Source: an uncultured Coriobacteriaceae bacterium
GTDB taxonomy: Bacteria > Actinomycetota > Coriobacteriia > Coriobacteriales > Atopobiaceae
Reading direction: 5' to 3'
Assembly: GCA_902766805.1 (NCBI GenBank)
Contig: CACXFF010000438.1
Coordinates: 1-5,224, forward strand
DNA: 5,224 nt
How positions within the stretch are numbered: position 1 is the stretch's first letter; each line of letters opens with the position of its first letter. The notes below the pieces were generated by a model, which was not told the origin of the DNA, ran no database searches, and was given only the letters and a program-made list of their open reading frames with translations. This document shows, one piece after another, positions 1 to 4,460 of the stretch. Both the position numbers and the translations under genes were made by a program.

Positions 1-885
1 CGCATAGGGCAGCTCGTAGACCGCGTCGAACTCCTCGGTCGTGAGCGGCACGTCGGGTGGGTTCTGCACCACGTACACGCCGTGGGGGTACTCCTCGACC
101 AGCGGGTGGGAGAGGTAGGGGTTGAGGTTCTTGCACTGGGTCCCGAAGCTCTCGGCATAGGCGCGCTTGTTGGTCTGGACCTTCTCGAAGGGCGGCAGGA
201 TGACCGGATCGGGCACATGCTCGTAGCTGCGGCAACGGAAGACCGTGCCGGGAATGTAGCTGATGTCGGCCACGTCTATCCCGGCGTCGAGCGCATCGGC
301 GATGGCCACGATGGAGCGTTCGCCCATGCCGTAGCTCACGAGGTCGGCGCCCGAGTCCATGAGGATGGAGCGACGCACCTTGTCCGACCAGTAGTCATAG
401 TGGGCCAGGCGGCGCAGCGACGCCTCTATGCCCCCCAAGATGACGGGGGTGCGCTTGTAGCTGCGGCGGATGAGGTTGCCGTAGACCACACGGGCGTGGT
501 CGGGGCGCAGGCCCATCTCGCCGCCGGGGGAGTAGTAGTCCTTGTGGCGACGGTGCTTGGTCACCGTGTAGTGGTTGACCATGGAGTCCATGTTGCCGCT
601 CGACACGAGGAAGCCCAGACGCGGCTCGCCGAGGACGGTCACGCTGGCGGGGTCGCGCCAGTCGGGTTGGGCGATGATGCCCACCTTGTAGCCGTTGGCC
701 TCCAAGATGCGGCTGATGATCGCGTGGCCAAAGGAGGGGTGGTCCACGTACGCGTCGCCGCACACGTAGACAAAGTCGCATTGCTCCCAGCCGCGGGCGT
801 CCATTTCGGCACGCGTGGTGGGGAGGAAGTCCGCGGCGCTGACCTGCATCTGGCGGGTGAGTTTGGGGTGTCGTTGCGTACTCAT
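1..885 (-). CDS. ygiQ: YgiQ-family (UPF0313) radical SAM protein, N-terminal part, cut by window edge
   Basis: This minus-strand frame stays open from ATG 885-883 to the left edge (295 codons) and needs translation of the reverse complement. Residues 20-33 read FLPTTRAEMDARGW. They are followed by the family signature GDAYVDHPSFG (43-53), then QPDW (73-76), SGNMDSMVNHYT (96-107), SPGGEMGLRPDHA (119-131) and GGIEASLRR (151-159). These blocks are characteristic of the YgiQ N-terminal domain. Family proteins are roughly 600-750 residues, so less than half is here. The radical SAM CxxxCxxC cluster motif, which lies further along in family members, falls outside the window and could not be checked. 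The biochemical role of the family is not firmly established. The start is supported by the conserved N-terminus; there is no Shine-Dalgarno sequence, and a TATGAT box sits so close that the mRNA may be leaderless. It is transcribed divergently from crr. Confidence 0.93.
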   Translation of the reverse strand, partial: MSTQRHPKLTRQMQVSAADFLPTTRAEMDARGWEQCDFVYVCGDAYVDHPSFGHAIISRILEANGYKVGIIAQPDWRDPASVTVLGEPRLGFLVSSGNMDSMVNHYTVTKHRRHKDYYSPGGEMGLRPDHARVVYGNLIRRSYKRTPVILGGIEASLRRLAHYDYWSDKVRRSILMDSGADLVSYGMGERSIVAIADALDAGIDVADISYIPGTVFRCRSYEHVPDPVILPPFEKVQTNKRAYAESFGTQCKNLNPYLSHPLVEEYPHGVYVVQNPPDVPLTTEEFDAVYELPYA

Positions 886-891
886 GTGCCC

Positions 892-897
892 ATCATA
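892..897 (-). promoter_or_regulatory. Probable -10 box of ygiQ, giving a leaderless start
   Basis: On the minus strand the sequence reads TATGAT GGGCAC ATG. TATGAT matches five of six consensus positions. With normal spacing (+1 is 12 nt after the first base of the hexamer) transcription would begin at position 885, the A of the start codon. No good -35 is seen: TTGGCG (923-918) lies 20 nt upstream, which is too far. The absence of any ribosome binding site fits a leaderless mRNA. Placement is inferred from sequence alone. Confidence 0.5.
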
Positions 898-1020
898 GCC
901 GATGCGCCGAGGCATGGCGCCAACGACCACTGCGAGCGTTGGCGGTCACGAGCCCGATCGCTGCGAGCTCGCCGTTCGACGTCTGACCGTCCGTCGCAAA
1001 ACGAACGAATTCGTGCCATG

Positions 1021-1043
1021 ACGTCTGCGCCTGCTGCTACACT
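1021..1043 (+). promoter_or_regulatory. Probable crr promoter (extended -10 with ACGTCTG element)
   Basis: TGC-TACACT (1035-1043) is an extended -10 element (TGn plus a hexamer matching four of six). It predicts a start near 1050 and a leader of about 51 nt. There is no convincing -35 at 1015-1020 (GCCATG). ACGTCTG at 1021-1027 starts exactly 17 nt before the hexamer. The same heptamer sits at the same distance before the HPr -10 box, and a further copy within ACGTCTGAC lies upstream at 979-987. A 10-bp palindrome, ACGAATTCGT (1005-1014), lies just upstream and could be an operator. Confidence 0.5.
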
Positions 1044-1088
1044 TGCCCACAGGGAAGCACGTCGCCGATGCGCGGCACGATGGGCGAG

Positions 1089-1094
1089 AAAGGA
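1089..1094 (+). promoter_or_regulatory. Ribosome binding site that fixes the crr start
   Basis: AAAGGA lies 6 nt before ATG 1101. It selects this start over the in-frame ATGs at 1068 and 1080, which have no such site and would add residues absent from IIA-Glc proteins. Confidence 0.7.
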
Positions 1095-1100
1095 TGCACC

Positions 1101-1637
1101 ATGGGATTCTTTGACAAGCTGTTCGGCAAGAAGGAGGCCCCTGCGGCCCCTCGTCCGGATTCGATCGCGACTGAGTATGTCGACAACGTGGTCGTCGCTC
1201 CTTCTACGGGCCAGCTCGTCGCGATGCCCGACATTCCCGACCCCGTGTTCTCTGGCGGCGCGATGGGCAAGGCCGTGGGCATCAAGCCCTCCAAGGGCAT
1301 CGTGTACGCGCCCGTGAGCGGCGTGATCACCGCCACCATGCCGGGCTCCCTGCATGCCGTCGGCCTGAACAGCGACAGCGGCGTGGAAGTGCTCATCCAT
1401 GTGGGCGTGGACACCGTGGAGATGAAGGGCGACGGGTTCGCGGGCTTCGTGGAGAAGGGCGAGCACGTGACTGCGGGTCAGCCGCTCATCTCCTTTGACT
1501 TGGCCAAGATTGCTGCCGCCGGCCACAGCGACTGCGTGATCACCGTGGTGCTCAACGGCGATGACTATGCCAGCGTCGATCCGGTGGATGCCGGCAGCAT
1601 CGAGGCTGGCCAGCCCATCATCAAGCTCGCGGACTAG
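1101..1637 (+). CDS. crr: PTS glucose-type enzyme IIA (IIA-Glc)
   Basis: This cytoplasmic phosphocarrier accepts phosphate from HPr-His15 and passes it to a IIB domain during sugar uptake. In enterobacteria it also controls adenylate cyclase and permeases; whether it does so here is unknown. The protein is 178 residues, close to the roughly 170 of E. coli Crr. The N-terminus MGFFDKLFGKKE resembles the short amphipathic membrane-contacting helix of Crr, and the single-domain PTS_EIIA_1 fold follows from about residue 26. VYAPVSGVI (68-76), the LHAVGL block (84-89) and IHVGVDTVEMKG (99-110) are diagnostic. His85 and His100 correspond to Crr His75 and the phosphorylated His90. It is not fused to IIB or IIC, and no sugar-specific permease lies nearby, so it probably serves partners encoded elsewhere. 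It forms its own unit, bounded by a promoter and the 1781-1808 terminator. Confidence 0.95.
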   Translation: MGFFDKLFGKKEAPAAPRPDSIATEYVDNVVVAPSTGQLVAMPDIPDPVFSGGAMGKAVGIKPSKGIVYAPVSGVITATMPGSLHAVGLNSDSGVEVLIHVGVDTVEMKGDGFAGFVEKGEHVTAGQPLISFDLAKIAAAGHSDCVITVVLNGDDYASVDPVDAGSIEAGQPIIKLAD

Positions 1638-1780
1638 GGTGCGCAGCAGGAACGGCAGCCGAGCGAGGCCTCTTGTCCGCGCGGGTGGGCTGCGTGCGCT
1701 GTGACGGCGAATGGGGGCCACGGCCCTGCGCTCGTCCAGCACGAGGCCACATCTGCGCATCTGCCTTCGGGCGCAAAGCG
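1638..1780 (+). other. Untranslated stretch between crr and its terminator
   Basis: These 143 nt contain no supported gene. The open frames crossing it lack a ribosome site and resemble no family I know. Small foldable elements are visible: CTCGT/ACGAG with a 5-nt loop (1731-1745) and a CCTTCGGG tetraloop hairpin (1764-1771). It is most likely the crr 3' untranslated region, or possibly a small RNA ending at the terminator. No convincing internal promoter was seen. Confidence 0.5.
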
Positions 1781-1808
1781 AGGCGCTCCCACGCAGGGGG
1801 CGCCTTTT
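1781..1808 (+). terminator. Strong intrinsic terminator of the crr unit
   Basis: The arms AGGCGCTCCC (1781-1790) and GGGGGCGCCT (1796-1805) pair over ten positions with one G-U wobble, around a 5-nt loop (ACGCA). They are followed directly by a short T tract (TTTT, 1805-1808, the first T being paired). It separates crr transcription from the HPr gene. Confidence 0.85.
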
Positions 1809-1851
1809 GTCTGACGCATGGCCAGAACCGCACAGATACGTCTGACGCATG
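1809..1851 (+). repeat. 12-bp direct repeat GTCTGACGCATG upstream of the HPr gene
   Basis: GTCTGACGCATG occurs at 1809-1820 and again at 1840-1851, 31 bp apart (close to three helical turns). The first copy starts immediately after the crr terminator T tract. The second lies between the -35 and -10 positions of the HPr promoter. The spacing and position suggest a binding site for a regulator, but no known motif was recognised. Confidence 0.6.
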
Positions 1852-1860
1852 CGCTACTAT
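1838..1860 (+). promoter_or_regulatory. Probable promoter of the HPr-yigZ unit
   Basis: TACTAT (1855-1860) matches five of six -10 consensus positions and predicts a start near 1867, giving a leader of only about 15 nt that still includes the ribosome site. The -35 position (1832-1837, ACAGAT) is poor. ACGTCTG at 1838-1844 starts 17 nt before the hexamer, exactly as in the crr promoter, which suggests shared activator control. Confidence 0.55.
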
Positions 1861-1870
1861 CGTGCAGACG

Positions 1871-1878
1871 AAGGAGGT
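1871..1878 (+). promoter_or_regulatory. Strong Shine-Dalgarno that fixes the HPr start
   Basis: AAGGAGGT ends 3 nt before ATG 1882. It rules against the in-frame ATG at 1849, which lies upstream of this site, would precede the predicted transcription start, and would add residues that HPr proteins lack. Confidence 0.8.
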
Positions 1879-1881
1879 CCC

Positions 1882-2154
1882 ATGCGCACGTTTGCCTACA
1901 CGCTCACCCATCCGCTCGGTCTGCACGCGCGCCCCTGCTTCGCGCTCAGCGGCGAGGCGGACGATTGGAACTGCGAGACCGTCGTCAGCTGCAAGGGCCA
2001 GCGGGCCAACGCCCGCGAGCGGTTGGAGCTCATGGGCCTCAACCTCTCCTGCGGCGACGAGCTCACGGTGAGCTTCGAGGGACCCGACGAGGACGCCGCG
2101 CACGATGCCTTCTTTGAGCTGTTGCGTGCGCTTGACCTGGACAGGGACGAATAG
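1882..2154 (+). CDS. ptsH: HPr-family phosphocarrier protein with Glu at the Ser46 position
   Basis: HPr takes phosphate from enzyme I on a histidine and hands it to IIA proteins such as the upstream IIA-Glc. The protein is 90 residues, a normal HPr length. The active-site block GLHARP (13-18) places the catalytic His at exactly 15, with Arg17 and Pro18 conserved. A gapless alignment to Bacillus subtilis HPr recalled from memory puts KG (38-39) on NG, and R45-E46-R47-L48 on K-S46-I-M. The regulatory serine phosphorylated by HPr kinase in Firmicutes is therefore a glutamate. The protein has four cysteines (19, 31, 37, 57), unusual for a small cytoplasmic carrier, and an acidic C-terminus. It is the first gene of a unit with yigZ, whose ATG follows its stop codon directly. 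It may be the main HPr or a second, specialised paralogue; the window cannot decide. The symbol is by family. Confidence 0.88.
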   Translation: MRTFAYTLTHPLGLHARPCFALSGEADDWNCETVVSCKGQRANARERLELMGLNLSCGDELTVSFEGPDEDAAHDAFFELLRALDLDRDE

Positions 2155-2790
2155 ATGGACGGGTATCTCACGCTGCGCGCCGGCGCGCAGGCCATAGGGG
2201 AGTTCGTTGACCGCAAGAGCCGCTTCATTGCCTGCCTCGTGCACGTCGACTCCGAGCGTGCGGCCGACGCCCACATCGCGGCGGTGCGTGCCCAACACCA
2301 CGACGCGCGCCACAACGTGCCTGCCTGGACGCTCGCCGATGGCCGCGAACGCTGCTCTGACGACGGCGAGCCCCAACGCACGGCGGGCATGCCCTGCCTG
2401 GAGGTGTTGCGCGGCGCCGGGCTCACCGACGTTTGCGTCGTGGTGACGCGCTACTTCGGCGGCACGCTGTTGGGGCCGGGCGGCCTGGTGCGCGCCTACA
2501 CCGCGGCCACCCAAGAGGCGGTCGACGCGGCGCGCGCCGCAGGTGACATCGTGCAGATGACGCTCGTGACGCGCGTGGTGGCGCAGATTCCCTACGCCGC
2601 CTACGACCGCGTGACGCGCATGGTCGCCGACGCCGGCGGCAAGGTCACCGACCAGCTCTTCGCCGAGGACGTGCAGCTCACGCTCGCCTTCGTCGCGGGG
2701 ACCGAGCAGCCCTTCCTCGACGCTCTACGCGAATACGCCAACGGAGAGCAGCTCGCACGTGCGAGCGAGCCTGCCTTCGCGGAGTTTTAA
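2155..2790 (+). CDS. yigZ: YigZ/IMPACT-family protein
   Basis: The 211-residue protein matches the two-domain YigZ architecture. An N-terminal UPF0029/IMPACT domain spans about residues 12-120, and a C-terminal DUF1949-like domain about 137-195. Signature blocks visible in order are EFVDRKSRF (16-24), HHDARHNVPAW (48-58), SDDGEPQRTAGMP (68-80) and VVVTRYFGGTLLGPGGLVRAY (95-115). Eukaryotic IMPACT modulates Gcn2 and translation control; the bacterial role is not well defined, and ribosome or RNA binding has been proposed from structure. ATG 2155 immediately follows the TAG of the HPr gene (2152-2154). AGGGA (2143-2147) inside the HPr coding end serves as ribosome site, so translation is probably coupled. 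Perfect palindromes lie near both ends of the gene (2173-2190 and 2751-2766). No clear terminator follows. Confidence 0.93.
   Translation: MDGYLTLRAGAQAIGEFVDRKSRFIACLVHVDSERAADAHIAAVRAQHHDARHNVPAWTLADGRERCSDDGEPQRTAGMPCLEVLRGAGLTDVCVVVTRYFGGTLLGPGGLVRAYTAATQEAVDAARAAGDIVQMTLVTRVVAQIPYAAYDRVTRMVADAGGKVTDQLFAEDVQLTLAFVAGTEQPFLDALREYANGEQLARASEPAFAEF
2173..2190. repeat. 18-bp perfect palindrome inside the yigZ 5' coding region
   Basis: The sequence CTGCGCGCCGGCGCGCAG reads the same on both strands and covers codons 7-12 of yigZ. It begins 19 nt after the A of the start codon. In RNA it could form a short GC stem near the initiation region. GC-rich coding DNA can produce this by chance. Confidence 0.6.
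2751..2766. repeat. 16-bp perfect palindrome near the end of yigZ
   Basis: GCTCGCACGTGCGAGC is a perfect palindrome within the last codons of yigZ. As RNA it could fold as a 6-bp stem with an ACGT loop. The nearest T run (2785-2788) is about 18 nt downstream, too far for a standard intrinsic terminator. Confidence 0.6.
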
Positions 2791-2817
2791 GCTTCCCGCG
2801 CCTGTGCCGTGCGGTGC

Positions 2818-2826
2818 TGCTATGCT
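2818..2826 (+). promoter_or_regulatory. Probable extended -10 promoter of cca
   Basis: TGC-TATGCT is an extended -10 element (hexamer four of six). It predicts a start near 2833 and a leader of about 100 nt. No good -35 is present at the expected position. The TATCCG repeat cluster begins at the predicted start site, so a bound regulator could block or modulate initiation. Confidence 0.5.
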
Positions 2827-2831
2827 GGGCC

Positions 2832-2868
2832 TATCCGCGCACTTTATCCGAGGCGTCTGCGGATAAAA
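2832..2868 (+). promoter_or_regulatory. TATCCG half-site cluster / alternative stem-loops in the cca leader
   Basis: TATCCG occurs at 2832-2837 and 2845-2850 in the same orientation, and inverted as CGGATA at 2860-2865. TTTATCCG (2843-2850) pairs with CGGATAAA (2860-2867) around a 9-nt loop, extendable by ACT/AGT with one bulged A. GCGGATA (2859-2865) can instead pair with TATCCGC (2832-2838), so the two stems exclude each other. The A/T-rich arms stand out from the GC-rich surroundings. This is either a protein operator at the start site or a 5' leader RNA switch; no known riboswitch or factor motif was recognised. Confidence 0.5.
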
Positions 2869-2931
2869 GTTTGCCCTCAATCGCGGCCGGCGCCCGGCAC
2901 GCGCACAGGCAGAGAAGGGAAGTGGGCACGC

Positions 2932-4344
2932 ATGATGGCCGTACACGCGAAGCTGCAGGTGGGCGCAAGTCCTGCGTACCCGTTGCCGGCGTACGCGCGG
3001 CGGGTGATGGGCGCCTTGGAAGCCCATGGCTACGAGGCCTGGGCGGTGGGTGGCTGGGTGCGCGACGCGCTGATCGACGCGCCCAGTCACGACGTGGACG
3101 TGTGCACCGACGCGCTGTGGCCCGAGACCCGCGCGTGCTGCCAAGCCGCTGGTCTCACGGTGCATGAGACGGGCACCCATCACGGTACCGTGACGGTGGT
3201 GAGCGAGGGTCAGCCCGTCGAGGTCACCACCTATCGCGTGGAGCGCGGTTACAGTGATCACCGCCATCCCGACGAGGTCGTGTTCGTGCGTGACCTGGTC
3301 GACGACCTAGGCCGTCGCGACTTCACCGTGAACGCCATGGCCTACCATCCTGAGCGCGGCGTCTTCGACCCGTACGGCGGACGCGAGGACCTGGCTCGTG
3401 GCGTGATCCGTGCCGTGGGCGACCCGTCGGCGCGCTTTGCCGAGGATGCGCTGCGCGTGCTGCGGGCGGTGCGTTTCGCCGCACGCCTGGGCTTCGAGGT
3501 GGAGCGGGTGACGGCGCAAGCGCTCGAGCAGGCGGCTCCCGGCTTGGCTGACATCTCCTACGAGCGCATCGGCGCCGAGCTGGACGGCATCTTGGCCACG
3601 GGGCGCATGGGTTGGGCACTGCTCGCGCATCCGGACGTGCTCTGCGCCGCCATTCCCGAGCGCGCGCCTGCGCGGGGCTTTTGCCAGCGCTCGATCTACC
3701 ACGCCTACGACGTCTACGAGCACATCGCGCGCGTGACCTGGGCGTTGGAAGCCTATTGCGGAGGCTACGCGCGCCCGGCGCTGCGTTGGGCGGCCCTGCT
3801 GCATGACGTGGCCAAGCCGCATACGCTGACCGTCGACGACGAGGGCCGCGGGCACTTCTACGGACACCCCGAGGAGGGCGCGCGCATGGCGGGCACGATC
3901 ATGCGGCGCTTGGCCCAACCCAGCGACGACATCCGGACCGCCGCCGCGCTCATCCGCATGCACGACCACGTGATGGAGCCGACTGTGCGCAACGTGCGCC
4001 GTACCCTGGCCCGCTGCGAGGCAGCCGTGCCGGGCGACGGGGCTCGCCTGTTCTTCGACCTGCTGCAGCTGCGCAAGGCCGACGCCACGGCCAAGCAGCC
4101 ACGCTACGCGCGTTTCGCCGTCTGGCTGGATCAGGTGGAGGAGCTGTTGCGCGCCGAGCTGCGCGATCGGCCCTGCTACCGCCTGCGCGACTTGACCGTG
4201 GGTGGCGGCGACCTCATCGACGCCTGTGGCATGGAACCAGGCCCGGCCATCGGTCAGACGCTCAAGTGGCTGCTCGACCAGGTGATGCGGGGCGCCCTGC
4301 CCAACGACCGCGACACCCTCATTGCCGCCGTCCGCGCCCGCTAG
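2932..4344 (+). CDS. cca: CCA-adding tRNA nucleotidyltransferase with HD domain
   Basis: The enzyme adds or repairs the 3' CCA of tRNAs in the cytoplasm. The 470-residue product has the bacterial class II order. A nucleotidyltransferase head carries GGWVRD (40-45), the metal-binding pair D54/D56 in HDVDVC, and RRDFTVNAMAY (128-138). The neck has DPYGGREDL (146-154), EDALRVLRAVRFAARLGF (171-188) and ERIGAEL (211-217). An HD-type domain follows with H257, LLHDVAKP (289-296) and YGHPEEGA (310-317). Family members split into CCA-adding, A-adding and poly(A) polymerase activities that cannot be separated by eye; full CCA addition is the default where one copy exists. The start is ATG 2932 (2935 is equally possible). 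The frame is open upstream to an ATG at 2809, but that would precede the predicted promoter and adds a non-homologous, arginine-rich leader. AAGGGA (2915-2920) is the likely, somewhat distant ribosome site. Confidence 0.94.
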   Translation: MMAVHAKLQVGASPAYPLPAYARRVMGALEAHGYEAWAVGGWVRDALIDAPSHDVDVCTDALWPETRACCQAAGLTVHETGTHHGTVTVVSEGQPVEVTTYRVERGYSDHRHPDEVVFVRDLVDDLGRRDFTVNAMAYHPERGVFDPYGGREDLARGVIRAVGDPSARFAEDALRVLRAVRFAARLGFEVERVTAQALEQAAPGLADISYERIGAELDGILATGRMGWALLAHPDVLCAAIPERAPARGFCQRSIYHAYDVYEHIARVTWALEAYCGGYARPALRWAALLHDVAKPHTLTVDDEGRGHFYGHPEEGARMAGTIMRRLAQPSDDIRTAAALIRMHDHVMEPTVRNVRRTLARCEAAVPGDGARLFFDLLQLRKADATAKQPRYARFAVWLDQVEELLRAELRDRPCYRLRDLTVGGGDLIDACGMEPGPAIGQTLKWLLDQVMRGALPNDRDTLIAAVRAR

Positions 4345-4352
4345 GGCATTTT

Positions 4353-4369
4353 ACGCCGAAAGTCGGCGT
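4353..4369 (+). terminator. Stem-loop after cca, possible weak terminator
   Basis: ACGCCGA (4353-4359) and TCGGCGT (4363-4369) form a perfect 7-bp stem with an AAG loop, 8 nt after the cca stop. The following T tract is poor (one T, then GGCC), so termination may be inefficient. TCGGC (4363-4367) can also pair with GCCGA (4372-4376). A smaller GCCC/GGGC hairpin spanning the stop codon (4336-4347) is followed by ATTTT and could contribute. Confidence 0.45.
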
Positions 4370-4415
4370 TGGCCGATGCGGGGCTTTTGCAACACGAGAC
4401 GGCGCCGCCCCACGG

Positions 4416-4421
4416 CATAAT
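4416..4421 (+). promoter_or_regulatory. Probable -10 box of the MFS transporter gene
   Basis: CATAAT matches five of six consensus positions and predicts a start near 4428, with a leader of about 33 nt. TTGCAA (4387-4392) resembles a -35 but lies 23 nt upstream, which is too far. The spacer between cca and the transporter shows no other feature. Confidence 0.5.
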
Positions 4422-4449
4422 GGCACGCATACGGCCACAACGCTCGGGG

Positions 4450-4456
4450 AAGGGAG
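4450..4456 (+). promoter_or_regulatory. Ribosome binding site supporting a GTG start
   Basis: AAGGGAG lies 4 nt before GTG 4461. It supports that codon over later in-frame ATGs such as 4512, which would cut into the first membrane segment. Confidence 0.7.
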
Positions 4457-4460
4457 CCAC

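Noticed and set aside
82..1317. Long plus-strand open frame (411 codons) antisense to ygiQ and entering crr
   Set aside because: It mirrors a clear YgiQ coding frame, is rich in V/A/H/G as expected for antisense of GC-rich DNA, lacks a ribosome site, and would collide with crr.
882..1850. Minus-strand open frame (322 codons) covering crr and its flanks
   Set aside because: It runs antisense to crr, the crr promoter and the terminator, shows no family motif, and reflects scarcity of stops in GC-rich DNA.
1621..2514. Minus-strand open frame (297 codons) antisense to HPr and yigZ
   Set aside because: It overlaps two genes with clear family signatures and shows no motif of its own.
2751..2790. 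Intrinsic terminator for yigZ from the palindrome plus TTTT
   Set aside because: The T run is about 18 nt from the stem, too far for intrinsic termination; the nearer CTGC/GCGG stem is only 4 bp with a wobble.
2809..2931. N-terminal extension of cca from ATG 2809
   Set aside because: It would start before the predicted -10 box, encodes an Arg/Pro-rich stretch unlike the family, and crosses the TATCCG repeat cluster.
3307..3969. Minus-strand open frame (220 codons) antisense to cca
   Set aside because: It is a shadow of the cca frame; the composition is H/V/A/R-rich and no ribosome site or family signature is present.
4387..4421. TTGCAA plus CATAAT as a full sigma-70 promoter
   Set aside because: The spacer would be 23 bp, beyond the workable range, so only the -10 box was annotated.
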